This document shows positions 45,558-57,188 of a DNA stretch of 64,000 bases, piece after piece. Position 1 is the first letter of the stretch. Each line of letters begins with the position of its first letter. The stretch comes from Protopterus annectens (taxonomy: Eukaryota; Chordata; Ceratodontiformes; Protopteridae): NCBI RefSeq assembly GCF_019279795.1, contig NC_056725.1, positions 1,609,894,228 through 1,609,958,227 of the forward strand. The letters run 5' to 3'. The notes under the pieces are model-generated. The model was not told the DNA's origin. It did no database searches and was given only the letters and a program-made list of their open reading frames with translations. Both the position numbers and the translations under genes were made by a program.

Positions 45558-48500
45558 GAAAACTCTTCTGAGTCTTAATTTAATACATAATTTAATTAAG
45601 TCTTGATTATTGTTACCACACTGCCCTAGAAGGCACCAGGCTCAGAACGAGGTGAGTAAAATCCTACTGAATTAGTGGTGATATCCCTATTTCTTTACAA
45701 TGGGTTCTAAAGCTCATGTGCATTGAAAGAAGTTAGTCATACCCCCAAGGCACTAGTGCACATTTGCCTTAAGTTGTTAAAGCCAATCACCTCTGGCATG
45801 CATATTTTAGATGGTAGTTGTGCCCATATGGGCTGTGTGACTCCTGCCTTTTCGTCACATCTGTAACATAAGTGAGGGATTTAAGGATTGTTTCCTTACC
45901 GAGATGTATTTGTTGGCAGCAGTGGGAATCAAACCTCAAGAATTAACCATATTATTTGTTTATGGCAGTAGAGCACAGGCTGGCTGTAATGCTGCGCAAC
46001 AGACACAGTAGACTGGAAGTGTGAAGCCTAGCATAAACGCAGTATTTTTACAGGATTTAACTCACCATTCTAATAACAATTTGAGACTAAGTCATGGCTG
46101 CAAAGGGGCAGTAGAGTAGTCTCTTACCTGGTGAACAAATTACAACAGGTATGTAAGTAATTAAGTAACTAAATAAATAAGCAAGGAACATGTTTAAATG
46201 TTGAACTGCTTGCAAAGTACGAGAACTCAAGTCTGGATGCAATGCTGATCCAGCACAGATGTGCTAAATCAATGTCTACTCTGAAGATTATTGACAGGCA
46301 GTTCTCACTTGGTATGTTTGGTTGATGATAAGCAGGTCTTCTTCTACTTCTTCTTCTTCTTTTGGCTTGATAAGCAGATACGATACATATAAATGTCAAA
46401 ATATTTTAATAGATGCTGGCTGCATGAGCTGAAGTCCACTAAATTTACCAGCTGTTTAAAATGTTGGCTGTTCCCAAGGAAAGAACCTTTAAGAAAATCC
46501 AAGTCATGGTTAATGCCTTTTAAGACAAAACAGTACTATTACAGACAGAGGCAAACAACTTAGAAAACTGTTACTACCCACATCTTCTGAATACGAAAGT
46601 GCACAATAAAGCATACATTTCAGCTATAGACTGCCCAGTGCAAATCTGAATGCAGGTCATTATAAACATTCAGCTTCTTTAATTGCTGCAACGCATCCCA
46701 ATATAACACTCTGTGCTACTGCCATGTGCCACCTAGTTTATCCTTTAACAAGCACACTGGCATACTAATATATAGGAATATGTTAGCTCTATGGAATAGG
46801 TGGATACATCTCTTACTATAACCCAGGTGATCCAAGGTCAAATAGAGGTCAGGAAGCTGGAGGAGCTGATGCAATAGGTATTATTCCCATATATTAATGG
46901 ATACGTTTATGAAAACACGTATCAATAAACTGGGAGCATATTATTGCCACTGTCAAGCCTTTTACTGCAGTTTTCTTGAGGACAATTTGTAGGAATGTAC
47001 TCTCATGAGGAAAAAGTGGTAGTAGGCATCATGGTGACACATGCATGATCCAGCCACCGGGGTGGGTCTGGGACTTCTAGTAATTAAAGCACCACAAGGT
47101 CTGCACCAATCTTGAGATGGCATTGAGGATGGTGCTACTATGTAGGCACCCGGCCTGGAAAGAGTCAGGGTCATCTCTTAAACATTTAATGTCATGGATG
47201 GATTGTAAGACATTGGGATGAGGGCAGTACCATGACCTTTGGAAAATGCAGATGGAGGACAGACAAATAACCTCCATACTTTCCCAAAGAATGTCCTCAT
47301 GTTTTTTTTTTTTCTTTCTTTCTTTCCACCCTTGATGACTTAGTGCCTTCTATGGTGGGGTGACCTAATGCATCTAAGGCCAAGAGGGTATTGATATCTG
47401 GCATGTGTAAGGAAAAGCCATTAAAAAACATAGCATATGGTAATTGATAAAATGTGAATAATTCAGTCTTTGAAGACTTAATATTAAGGTGATATAAGCG
47501 AAGCAAGAACAAAAATGATGCTAGCTTACTGCTGTGATCTTAGAATGCTGTATGTGTAGTTATCTTGAGAGTAAAGCGACACTCTTTATTCATAACTGTA
47601 AAGTTATGATACAAGTATTACCCAGTACTTATTGTATGATGTCTCCTAAACCTCGCCCAAGCCAAACATCTATGTGAATCAACAGGCCTCTAATTAAAAT
47701 CTGTTCCTGTGATTAACACTTGCTATATTAGCTTGAACATGGGACTGTTAACATTTGTCACTGTTTTCTGCTGCAACTGAACAAAGACAGAGTAAAACTG
47801 TGGAAGCTGTTTTATAGGGTAGCAAAATGTATACAGAAGATTTGCATTACCCAAGATGAGCGTGGTACACAGGTTAAGGACCATCTTTGGAGACGAGGCA
47901 TTATTTTAGCATTAGTATAACAGGAAGGAATCTGTACCACACATGAATAGGGAATGAGACAGACCTATGAACATAAGGACTGGAACAAAGTGTCAATGAC
48001 ATACTGAAGAAGGAAAGTCACCATATTTGCCGATAGCTTTAGAACTATAGAAGTCAGGAACCAAAAGAAAGTAAAGATTTGATTGCATATATTTATATTA
48101 AAAATTGCAGTGAAAAACAAATGGCATAGAGGAGCCTAGAGGCAACTCATGTTTAAAAAAACAAAAAAACAAAAAACAAAATCAGAAATGTTGTTCCATG
48201 CCAGGTTGTTTCTTGAGATGCAACACAATTCTGAATCATGAGGCATTGCTAGGCTATGGGCAGCAAAGGCAGTAAGAGTTTGTTTTTGCTGGAAATGGAG
48301 CCAAAAAAAATTAGTGTGGAACATAAGATGAAAAAAAATCCCATGGTCCTTTCATTTCCACATTCTTGTACTTGTCAGCATGATGTCCAGCTCAAGGTTT
48401 TTAGGCCTTAACTTTGGAAAATGGTTTATGTAACATGTCTAGTGCCTTCTTGAGTATGTTAAATAAGTAAGTTATATACACATGAATTCTGAATGCACTT

Positions 48501-49640
48501 AAGGATGATTTTTCACTGACCTCATAGGAAAGTGAACAGAATAAGTAGACATGAAAAATAAGCAAGAAGGAGAGCTTAGAAATAAATCAGTTCTGAATGT
48601 ATTGAGTGTATCCATCAAGTTGATTTAATATTATGTTTTTGAAGGGCTCAACAAGAGTAGGAACATGGTGATTGGGTGGAAATATCTGGTTTCAGATGAT
48701 TTCCTTGTCTTTGGAATAGGTTTAACTATTGCTATTTTGCAGTGATCTGGCTTATAACTAATAGCAAATCAGACACTATAATAATGTGCCGGAAGCTGGA
48801 TGATTTATTCTTGGCAGAATCGTATATACTAGGGCCAAAGACCATACATATTTATAGGGTAATCCATGTTTTTTGTTTTGTAGGAATGTTCAAACATCTT
48901 TTGACATTATTTTTTTTAAATAGAATGCAGGAGGTTCTAACTCAGTAATGAATGGGACAGGGGAAGGTGCTAAGTAAGGGGCAATTGGAAGAGATGATAA
49001 ATGTTCTTCGTATTTATCAATGTTGCAGTCAACTTAGCTATATGGGTTATATCCTGCCAAAAATGTAACAGGCAGCTAGCAGCCAAAGCTTTAGGGCACC
49101 TTCTATGCATTCAAACTTCAATAATCTTCAACTGAATTGACTGAACAGCAGATTTGGGCATGAAGCACTTCAAAGTTTTCCTGCCACTGAAAGGTATACT
49201 TTTCGGAGGATTCTGAGGATTAACAGTCAACTTATGCTTTCCTTGGCTGGACAGATAAGTTCCCCTTGGGGAAAAAAAACTTCAATTTTCATATATTTAC
49301 TCATGCTTTATTATTTTCCTGTTCAGGATAGGTATTTTAGAGCTAATAGTGTTGTAATAGTAACTTTTGCAGGCTGGTAGTTTTACTGGCATTTGTTGCT
49401 TGTCTTCTCTAGGGAAGAGGCACCATTTTTGGCTTAACCAGAGAATAGATTGTCAGTCCCATGGTCAGTCCTGCATCCAACCCAAAACAAAAAAGTTAAG
49501 CAAACTGCCTTTACCGGCACAGCAGGCTAGCAATTTACCTCAGCTGCAGGTGTACGACTGTGCTGCAGCCATTTTGCTGTACCTCAGATGACTCATCTTT
49601 AACCCCAGCGCCCACTGGTGTAGCACACAGAGCCACTTAG
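45558..49640. other. No recognised gene; some weak LINE-like hints
   Basis: At 47297-47512 the minus strand contains SSKTELFTFYQLPYAMFFNG, faintly like the block after the RT catalytic box in L2/CR1 LINEs, but no catalytic motif or 3' tail supports it. Runs of A and C-interrupted A lie near 48153-48180. Otherwise nothing recognised. Confidence 0.4.
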
Positions 49641-49679
49641 AACAGAGATTATCCAGCTGCTCTGCGGCTTTTGAAGTCC

Positions 49680-50830
49680 CGTCAATGGGCAAGGGAAAGA
49701 CACTCATTTCAGTCCTGGGAGAGAGAACAAGAAAGGTTTCCCTGTCATGCCAGAAGGCTGTGCTCATCCCTGTGGTAGCAGAGGCTGACATTAATAATAT
49801 AGTAAGCCCCCTTTTTCCTGTCAAAAGAAACAGGAAATCAAGCCCATATCTACTCCAACACAACTTTCTTTGGATAGGTGTAGATTACTGGGACAGGCTC
49901 GTGGTTTAATTCAGGCCTTTGATTCTACCTGTAGAGTATTTTCTGGTAAAAAAAAAATGTTTTCTTTTTTTCCTGAAGAAATTCAAGATTCTGAATTTGA
50001 ACAGGAAGATGAAGGGATTGGATTTGTGGTTTTATCCTCAGATTTCTGATTCAAATTCAGAGGAGAGCTCAATTTTTGATTCCTGCTGTGAGGTTATTGT
50101 TTCCCTGACACTATCGCTAGACTTTCTCAATGTTTTCACTGGGAGAATACTGAGATTTATCAGTCCATCAGAAAATACTCTGGATTATTACAGAAGGATT
50201 TTCCAGAATTTTTACCCATTCAACCTGTCCTGTCTGCTTTAGAGGATATGTGTCTTACTGCCTACAATTTTCCTGATAGTTACCCAGGTGTCCCTAAAGA
50301 GGTAGCTAGGATTTTTAAAGTTCCTCAGTCTTTTAAATTTTTATACACTATTCCCAAATCTGACCCAGAAGCTGTAGACCTATTTGATGGCACTGCTTCT
50401 AAGCACTTAGTTAATTCCAATCTTACTCTTTCTAATAAGGATGGAGAATGATTGATAGGTATGGGATAAAAGTGTATACTTCTGCAACTTTGATTTTCAG
50501 AATTTAAACTGTCAAGTTCATATGTTAAAGTTTGGTTTGACATATTGTGAAAATATGAGAAATGTTTTATCTGCAGCTTTTATTTCTGAAGAAGAATCTA
50601 CTTTAAATGATTTAATTTCTTCTACAGGACAGGTCACTGCTCATTGTTTGAAGTGTGAATATGACTCTGTTGATACTTCTACCAGTGTTACGGCCACTGG
50701 TACTTTTTAGGGAGGTTTGTTTGGCTGCATACTCAGAACCTTCTAGATAATGTAAAAATGAGATTTTAAATTCCCCTTAGATAGAGATTTAGAGTTTGCC
50801 CCCGCTGCTGCACAGGGGATCTAAAAGTAT
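49680..50830 (+). pseudogene. DIRS-like gag region (broken)
   Basis: Three successive frames. The first is near 49700-49910. The best runs through 50200-50451 (LEDMCLTAYNFPDSYPGVPK, IFKVPQSFKFLYTIPKSDPE, KHLVNSNLTLSNKDGE). The last covers 50522-50830 (CEYDSVDTSTSVTATGTF, then after a stop RLVWLHTQNLLDNV and LDRDLEFAPAA). The helix 'LYxxPxxDPE' and the late 'RxxWLxxxxLxxxVKxxxLxxPxDxxLxFA' resemble gag-like proteins of vertebrate DIRS elements. Several stops and frameshifts. Assignment rests on position before the RT and on memory of the family. Confidence 0.5.
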
Positions 50831-50868
50831 GATAAAAGGGGCAAGCTGATCCAGGAAATTCTATTTGT

Positions 50869-51370
50869 TTTATTTATTTTACATTTGTTTACTGGGGAAG
50901 TCTGACTGGGCCAGACGCCCCTTTTCACTAGAGGTCAGAGTCTTTTGCTTCCATCTGTTCTTCATCACATGCTATCCCAAGGCGTAATAGAACCAGTATG
51001 AACCAGTTCCTCTTTTCCAGGAGGGGAAGAGGACAAAATCTCCGAAACAAAAAAAAAATTACAATACAATAAAAAAGTTACAGTACAATAAAAAGTTATA
51101 GAGCATCAATGATATGAAACATTTGACTCAATGACATTATTATCAAACAGTCAAAAACAAAGGTCAACAAGTTTGACATGTGAAATATTCAATAGAGACA
51201 ATATATAGTGGTGAGATTATGGCTAAACACAGAACATATTGAAAATCAACAGTTTCCTTGGCAAAACTTGAATAAAAATCTTACGGATAAAAGGTAGTAG
51301 ATAGAGGTAGACATTTAGAACTGCAAAAAGAAAGCATAGTGTACAAAAAGTAGTGGAGAGGGGGTAGCAT
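50869..51370 (-). mobile_element. L2-like 3' UTR fragment inside the DIRS-like element
   Basis: It starts with the plus-strand tail (tttatttattttacatttgt, ttactggggaagtctgactg, cttttcactagaggtc) and continues after a foreign 102-bp patch with caaaatctccgaaac, as other L2 copies do. No L2 coding sequence is included; it ends near 51370, where DIRS-like sequence resumes. Confidence 0.78.
50932..51033 (+). repeat. 102-bp patch of DIRS-like RT inside the L2 fragment
   Basis: About 96% identical to 51850-51951. The edges coincide with short matches to the L2 tail (aggtcagag on the left, agagga on the right). It replaces nothing that other L2 tails have; it is an insertion of a neighbouring element's sequence. 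Confidence 0.9.
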
Positions 51371-51975
51371 GGTATCTCTAGGATTTTTTAACCCTCCTTT
51401 TCCAAATTGTCCTAGGGATTTTCTTATTCCTCAACCAGTTTTGGAGACAGCAGAATAAGTAGTCTCAACAGAATTCAGGTAAACAGATGTTTAAGAAAGT
51501 GGCAAAGGGGTTCCAAAAAAGAAGTCTCAAACCTCTCAAAACCAAGGACAATACAACAACTTTTCATGACTATTCAAGACACCTTGTGGCCCCATCTCAC
51601 CCTGACCCTTTTTTCTCCCAGAAATTCTGAATCCATTTTTTTTCTTTGGCAATGGATTGTTTCAGACAAATGGGTTCTGAATATCATCGAGTCTGACAAG
51701 GGGTAACTGGCTAGGCTTAAAATAGCTCACAAGGGCAGTTAGTTTAGTACTAATCTATGAATCTATGAGCCTATGAACATCATTCATCAATGTTACAGAT
51801 GGTAGTGGAAGGTAATTATTCCTTCCTAGGGAGCCATTCCTCATCCTACAGGTCAGAGTCTTTTGTTTCCATCTGTTCTTCATCACATGCTATCCCAAGG
51901 AGTGATAGAACCAGTATGAACCAGTTCCTCCTTTCCAGGAGGGGAAGAGGATTTATTCATGGATGTTCCTAGTGT
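51370..51975 (+). pseudogene. DIRS-like gag end and RT start (broken)
   Basis: 51370-51640 encodes basic, Q/S-rich remains (SRHLVAPSHPDPFF). 51640-51700 gives SFLWQWIVSDKWVLNIIESD, like the segment just before the RT in DIRS elements (W..ITSDKWVLSII..G). After a CR1-type tail, 51840-51975 gives LLSQGVIEPV-like and GRGFYS-like residues in mixed frames and ends MFLV where an L2 copy has inserted. The 102-bp stretch 51850-51951 is the source or twin of the patch at 50932-51033. Confidence 0.6.
51712..51780 (+). mobile_element. CR1-type 3' tail (LINE or SINE remnant)
   Basis: actggctaggcttaaaatag, then gcagttagtttagtac, then tctatgaatctatgagccta: the CR1 terminal segment with its 8-bp repeats. 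Only the last 70 bp are present. The form aggcttaaaatag is nearer to the tRNA-SINE at 12.4 kb than to the 61.8-kb CR1. Confidence 0.82.
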
Positions 51976-53093
51976 TTATTTATTTTTATTTTATGTTTAT
52001 TTTATTTTACATTTGTTGACTGGGATAGTTCGACTGGATTAATGTCCATTTTCAGAGGAGGCCCAGGGAGAAAGGCTCCAAGGTAGACAGCTACAGTAAT
52101 AACAAAGAGGACATTTTACAGATATGGTATTTACAAAGAATACATAAGCAGACATGAATAGACAATTTCACAAGTTCGAGTTACCCCTGGTTACAGTCAG
52201 GGGAAAATTAAACATTAGTTTGATTAATAGATTATTCACATTCATGATGAGAGTTAACCAGACTTGTTGCAGTGGCAAAGCCAGTTTAGTGCCAGATGTT
52301 GCTTGAGTTTAGTTTTAAATTGGCCTGGGGAGGAGAGCAAAGTAATATCAGCTGGAAGTGAGTTCCAGGCTCTGCCTGCAGAGTTTGCAAAGAGGGAATC
52401 CCCAGCTGCATTGTTAATTTTGATTGTCTGAATTAGTAGTCTGTTCGAGGATCGAAGCAGTCTCAGATTGTTATAGGGGGTGATAATGTTTTTAAAAGCT
52501 GGTGTATTATCTGGATTATAGAGGATTTTATTAGCCATAAAGGTTATATTGGATTAGACTGGGAAGTTCTAGCCACCCAAGCTGGTTAAGGTTGATGCAG
52601 TGGTGTGTTCTGAAAGGCAGGCCAGTGGCAAACCTGGCAATGTGATTGTAACAGGTTGACAGTCTATTAAGTACAGTCTTGTTTAGATTAGAAAGAAGGG
52701 GGGAAGCATATAGAAGTGTTGAAAGCAGGTGAGAGTGAGCTATGTCGATCTTAGCTGGAGGGGTTAGGAACACTTTTATTCTATAGAGTGACCCAAGTTT
52801 TTTATTGGTGGTCTTGATCATTTGGTTAACATGTAGGTCAATGTTTAGGTTATTGTCAATAATGACACCTAGTAGATTTTTAGAGGGTTCAGGGGAAGAT
52901 TATTGTGCCATCTTTTTGCATTTATGGTGAAGGTTAAAGCAGCAGGCTTTTGTGTTGGTAAGAATAACAACATGTTAGTTTTTTGGGGATTTAGCAACAA
53001 TCGGCATTCGGAGAGCAAGTTTTCTATAGTATTAAAGGTGGACTGGGTGGCAGACCTCAAGTCTGTAGGAGATATGCTACAGAAAGATAGAAA
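51960..53093 (-). mobile_element. 5'-truncated L2-like LINE inserted in the DIRS-like RT
   Basis: The 3' tail at 51975-52085 (AAAT-rich, catttgttgactgggatagt, ccattttcagaggaggccca on the plus strand). The C-terminal frame 52254-52538 (SSNRLLIQTIKINNAAGDSL, AGRAWNSLPADITLL), frame 52531-52821 (KKLGSLYRIKVFLT, YNHIARFATGLPFRTHHC, GWLELP) and 52869-53090 (CSISPTDLRSATQ, LLLNPQKTNMLLF) follow. It breaks off just after the YADD box position. The DIRS-like RT resumes at once at 53095, so the L2 is the younger of the two. Confidence 0.88.
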
Positions 53094-53094
53094 A

Positions 53095-54240
53095 TGAAGA
53101 TCAGTTCTGGACCTTTCTTTCCTAAACCTGTTTATGATAGTGCCCAAATTAAAAATGATGTCACTTCACAACCTGTTGCCTCTTCTTCCTCTTTCAAGTT
53201 TCCTGGTAACAATACATTTAAAAGATGCTTGTCATCACATCCCTTTTCATCCAGACTTCAAACATCACGTTATCAATTCTCTTCCTTACTCTTTGGACTA
53301 TCCACTGCACCAAAAGAGTTCACAACTTGTTTATCTTTGCAGTCTTTTTCAAAATGACAAGAATATCTCTTTTGGGTGAGAGCATTCGAACGTTATTTTT
53401 TTCTTTTTCTGACTCCCTCATAGATGCTCATGTTCCTGGGATGTCAACAAAATGCATCAGTTCAAAGAGGTTTAATTTCACAGGAAAAAAATGTTTTCTA
53501 TATGTTAATCTATTCCTAAGTCACTGCAAGGAAATGGCTCAGGATTTTAGGTATCATGGCATCTATGATTCACATAATACTCCTGTAAATCTCTGCATAA
53601 GAAAGATACAGTGATATCTGAAATTTCATTGGTACCAGCATTAACACGCTTCATCTTTTCAGAGCCCAGTACTGTGGTTTGCTAAAGAGAAATGTTTTGG
53701 AGGAGACAACAGATATCCTTAAATCCAAGCCTCCCTTTTCCCCTCCCTGCTCCAAAGCAGTCAGTCACTAAAGATGCTTCAGACTACAGTTTCAGGAGGG
53801 AAAACAGTGCCGGGGGTGTGGGATACCAAGGACAGGCATAAGCACATAAGAATCAAGGAGGCACTCAACTCTCTGAACGAGCTTTTGTCTCCTCAACCTC
53901 TTCAAGTTACAGACAATACCACAGTTATGTTCTAGATCAAGCAGGAGGGTATCAGACCATACTCCTATGCAGACTAGCAATGTTAGCCTGGGGTGTAGCT
54001 TCACAGCACAGTCTCACTCCACAGACATCCTGCATTCTTTCACAGCAAATTGTGAGGAAGACAAGCTGATCAGGACCAGGGCAGACCCTCACAAATGCAA
54101 ATTAGACCAGGAGGACTTCCAAGATGCGATGTGTCTGTATGGAGTTCTTTAAGTAGACCTCTTTGCCTCCTTTCTAAACAACCAAATGGCAAAATTATGT
54201 TCCAGGATTTTACACAATAAGGCCTGAACATAGATGCCTT
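53095..54240 (+). pseudogene. DIRS-like RT (second part) and RNase H
   Basis: The RT continues as VLDLSFLNLFMIVPKLKMMS then TIHLKDACHHIPFHPDF (family IDLKDAYYHIPIHPDF), and in a shifted frame YQFSSLLFGLSTAPKEFTT. The YxDD box is lost or unaligned in 53370-53480. RNase H follows at 53770-54050: KDASDYS, IRIKEALNSLNELL, LQVTDNTTVM (catalytic TDNTT), LCRLAMLAWGVAS. Near 54150 VDLFASFLNNQMAKLCSRI, and at about 54470 HDHLHLTAWM, both in the family order. Multiple frameshifts and stops. Confidence 0.75.
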
Positions 54241-54600
54241 TTCTTTTCTTTTCTTTTTTTTTTTTTGGATAGGAATCTTCCTGTATTTCTTGAAACCCTT
54301 TACACTGAAATCTAGGGTACTTCTGGATATTAGTGAGTCCCTTCTGACCCAAGTAACTGTGGTGCTCCCTTCTTTTGGAAATGGCCAAGCGTAATTAAAA
54401 CAAGCTTCCTCACACAATCGATCTACTTACACAAAAACAGGAGTGTTTGATAGACCCCAACATGATCATCTTCATCTGACTGCCTGGATGATAGGGTCTT
54501 AATTCCTTTTAAGCATCTGTTTTCTATTTGATATTTTGCCTTTTTTAGTTGTTTCCTACAGTACATTAGGTCTGTAGGCAGGATTCTCTGAATGTGATTT

Positions 54601-55016
54601 ATTTATTTATTTTTTCATATATGGGTTCACTCATCTCTCTCATTGCTCCTCCTTATCACCTGAGGCAACACATTAGAATTGCTTAAGCCCAATTGAAGTA
54701 CATTTCATTTGTTTGCCTGGGCTTTAACTATCAACCTTCTGTCTGCTTATTCTGCCTTTCTAAGTCCTTCAATTGAGTTTTCTACCAGGAGTCCACATCT
54801 GCACCTCTGTTTGGGTCATTAAGGATGATGCTGATCCAATTATCTATTCCCTTGGATACGTACATATGAAACACTGATGGTGCCTTTACTTATTCTTAGC
54901 ATTCTTCAGGTCATTGTAGTTGTCACCACAATCCTCATTCAGCTTTCTTTGAACTGTGCAGTAATCATATTGTTAAGCTTATTTCTATCCCTCTCCCTGC
55001 ACTTTTGGCAATAGCC
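54601..55016. other. Possible remains of the DIRS-like recombinase; not secure
   Basis: The plus strand reads INLLSAYSAFLSPSIEFSTR near 54728-54790, faintly like the N-terminal part of a tyrosine recombinase (STI..Y.SAISAFH). No R-H-R-Y catalytic residues can be placed, so I leave it uncalled. Confidence 0.35.
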
Positions 55017-55101
55017 AGATGCGCAGGTCCAAATCAAAGGCCTTAGTGAAGTTTCTTTACACCAAGGTTCGGCTCTGAGCCCACTGCTGTTCATACTGGT
55101 A

Positions 55102-55925
55102 ATGGACTACATCAGGAAACAGGTTGGAGGGGTCAGAGCAACAAAGCTGCTGTATGCAGACGATGTGGCAGTACAGGCAGACTCTGATCTAGAACTTCAG
55201 CAAAGGATAGGAAAATGGAATGCAAATCTGAAGGCACATGGGATGAAACTAAGCACAGATAAGAAGGTGGTAATGGCAGCAGATTGGGGAAATCAGAAGA
55301 AGCTGAGAATAGAGATAGATGGGAAGATAGTGGAACAGGTAAACAGCTTCAAGTATCTGGGAGGGGTGGTTGAGGAGAAGGGTAGTCTGAATGAAGAGGT
55401 CAAAGCTAGAATCAGAGGGGCTGCAGCCAACTGGCATAGAGTATCAGGTGTAGTATATGACAGAAGAATGCCAAAGAAGCTGAAAAGTAAGGTGTACAAG
55501 ACAAAGGTTTGACCAGTGCTACTGTATGGTACAGAAACCTGGGCAGTAAAGGCAGAACAGTTGAATAAGCTAGAGGTGATGGAAATGAAGTGCCTGAGAA
55601 AGGTGGTAGGATGCACACTGCGGGACAGGCGAAGAAATGAGGACATAAGAGCAGAAGCCAAAGTAGCTCCAATTGCAGAAAAGATCAAAGAAAACTGATT
55701 ACGATGGCATGGGCACATGTGTAGAAAAGCAGAAGACAATCTGGTGAGGGAGATTTGGGACAGACAGAAAGAAGGTAAGAGGAAGCGAGGGTGTCCAGCA
55801 AAGAGGTGGATGGATTGTGTGAAAGAAAATATGTGACAGTCAGGCATGAGTGTTGAAGAAGGCAGGAGAGTGGCACTGAATCGAGAGAGTTGGCGACAGT
55901 TAATACGATACCCCGACCCCATGTA
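55102..55925 (+). pseudogene. RTE-like ORF C-terminal half (RT motif C to end)
   Basis: An almost continuous frame: 55102-55512 is open, UGA at 55510-55512 interrupts, the frame resumes at 55516-55698, UGA at 55696-55698 interrupts, and then it is open to about 55836 and on to the end near 55925. The YADD catalytic pair is intact, but motif A and the endonuclease are absent because the copy starts inside the RT. The ATG at 55102 is internal. Confidence 0.85.
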
Positions 55926-55939
55926 AATGGGAAAAAGGG

Positions 55940-55968
55940 GATGATGATGATGATGATGATGATGATGA
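55940..55968 (+). repeat. (ATG)n tail of the RTE-like LINE
   Basis: Nine or ten trinucleotide units directly after the ORF end, the usual simple-repeat 3' end of such LINEs. Confidence 0.93.
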
Positions 55969-55969
55969 G

Positions 55970-56737
55970 TGAAGTTCTACTAAACTACTCCTGCCAGTAA
56001 TCCTGCCTCAAGATCTGTTGTAACTCAATCATAAAAACTAAGTAATTTTTGACAGAACTTTCAATCTGGCCACAAATCAGTTGACTCTTGGCCTTTCATC
56101 AGTCTCTCACAATTATATTCTCTTTATGGCATTTTTCTTACTACTGTTAGGCTAACAGGCCTATAGGTGTCCAGATTCTTCCTGCTTCCACCCCTCCTTT
56201 TAAAGGGTACCATTTTTTTCTTTTGATCTCTGGCACTTCTCCAGGGGGTTGGGATTTGTTGAAGAGCTATTTAAATGGATCTCTCAACATTCTAAGCATA
56301 TTCTGGAGAAGTTTAAAAGGCAGCCCAAGGAGTCCCTGTGGTACCAAGAAAAGAGGGAGGGAACAGGGATAGTAAAACACCATGCTTTTTTACCATAGTA
56401 ACACACAGTGGAAGGAGGAAAGCTAGTGAAATAGTGCATATCATACTCAGGATATGTAGAATTGGGAGAATAAGGAAATGGAGTAGAGAATACAGGAATG
56501 AGGCACGCCCCTAGTGTAAATTTGATCTGGGACCCTCCTCCCAGTCTAGTGTCATTACCTCATTCTATCCAGTACAGGGAGAGCATTTGAGAAGGCCAAT
56601 CAGCTTAGTTTCTGCTACTCCTTTCTCTCTTTCCTTTCTCTCGTTCCAAAAAAAAATAAATAAAAAAATAAAAAAAATGTATCTGCTTTTACTGTATTTG
56701 TGTTTTTTCCTACTTTATTTTTTATTTGCGTCATCTT
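55970..56737. other. No recognised gene; possibly distal CR1 5' UTR
   Basis: A CCAAT box occurs at 56596-56600 (ggccaatcagc), followed by a pyrimidine-rich stretch and an A-rich run (56648-56680). This could be upstream promoter sequence of the CR1 or simply its flank. Confidence 0.4.
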
Positions 56738-56738
56738 A

Positions 56739-57162
56739 AAAGTACTCAGTTGTATTTATTACTGCTTGGTGTAACTCATTGTAAGCCTTTTAGTTTAAGC
56801 ACCTGGGCTTCAGACCAGTTTTACATTAGGAAGGTTTGTGGTCTGCACTGTAGTGGCAGAACAGGTAGCTTACAACCATCTAAGTTGGGAACTGCTGATT
56901 GAGGGCTCAGTGTCTGTTATTCTAAAAGTGTATTAATTCTGGTTTAAGCACTTGGGCTTGAGGCCAGTTATTTTACATTAAGAGGGTTCGTGTTCTGCAC
57001 TCTTGTGGGAGGAGAGGCTGGACTCTGTCCTTCTGAGCTGGGAATTTCTGGTTAAAGCTTATAGTGCCTGCATATTTGAACTGCTTCTTACTGAAATTGG
57101 TACACCTCGTTTGCTGTAGCATAGACAAGATCCAGGCCTGCTGAATCTAGCTTTGTTTGTAT
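56739..57162 (+). repeat. CR1 5' UTR unit 1 (made of two half-units)
   Basis: About 80-90% identical to 57189-57638. Within it, 56795-56930 and 56943-57070 are related half-units sharing gtttaagcac-tgggctt, ccagtt-ttttacatta, tctgcact-t-gtggca/gga and gctggga/gttgggaa. Confidence 0.9.
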
Positions 57163-57188
57163 AACTTGAGCACTAATCCAGGCATTCT

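Larger units (their letters stand above)
49650..54600 (+). mobile_element. DIRS-like tyrosine-recombinase retrotransposon, broken and nested
   Basis: Plus-strand remnants in the order gag, RT, RNase H. The gag-like part is at 49680-50830 and again at 51370-51700, the RT start at 51840-51975, the rest of RT at 53095-53370, and RNase H at 53770-54240. Interruptions are an L2 3' fragment (50869-51370), a CR1-type tail (51712-51780) and a longer L2 (51960-53093). The RT box FGLSTAP, DNTT in RNase H and VDLFAS are typical of DIRS/Ngaro-type elements and differ from the usual FGLxNAP of Ty3/Gypsy. I could not securely place the tyrosine recombinase or the terminal repeats, so the element limits are approximate. 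Confidence 0.7.
55017..55968 (+). mobile_element. 5'-truncated RTE-like LINE with (ATG)n tail
   Basis: The plus strand opens within the RT at LHQGSALSPLLFILVMDYI (motif B region), then LLYADDVAVQADSDLELQQR (motif C, YADD intact), KLSTDKKVVMA, NSFKYLGGVVEEKGSLNEEV and VVYDRRMPKKLKSKVYKTKV. After one stop (55510) come VLLYGTETWAVKAEQLNKLE, EMKCLRKVVGCTLRDRRRNE, LRWHGHMCRKAEDN and PAKRWMDCVKENM. It ends SWRQLIRYPDPM and then (ATG)n. Only about three stops over 300 codons and no large indel: a fairly young copy, and different in detail from the RTE-type piece at 34 kb. Confidence 0.88.

Noticed and set aside
45900-46010. Possible minus-strand SINE with a B-box-like string (aggtttgattccc)
   Set aside because: The A box and both ends could not be placed; a single box is common by chance.
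47297-47512. Minus-strand frame with SSKTELFTFYQLPYAMFFNG, like a post-RT block of LINEs
   Set aside because: Only one weak block; no catalytic motif, no 3' tail, no neighbouring matches.
53094-53614. Three overlapping plus frames as separate small genes
   Set aside because: Together they hold the pieces of one frameshifted DIRS-like RT.
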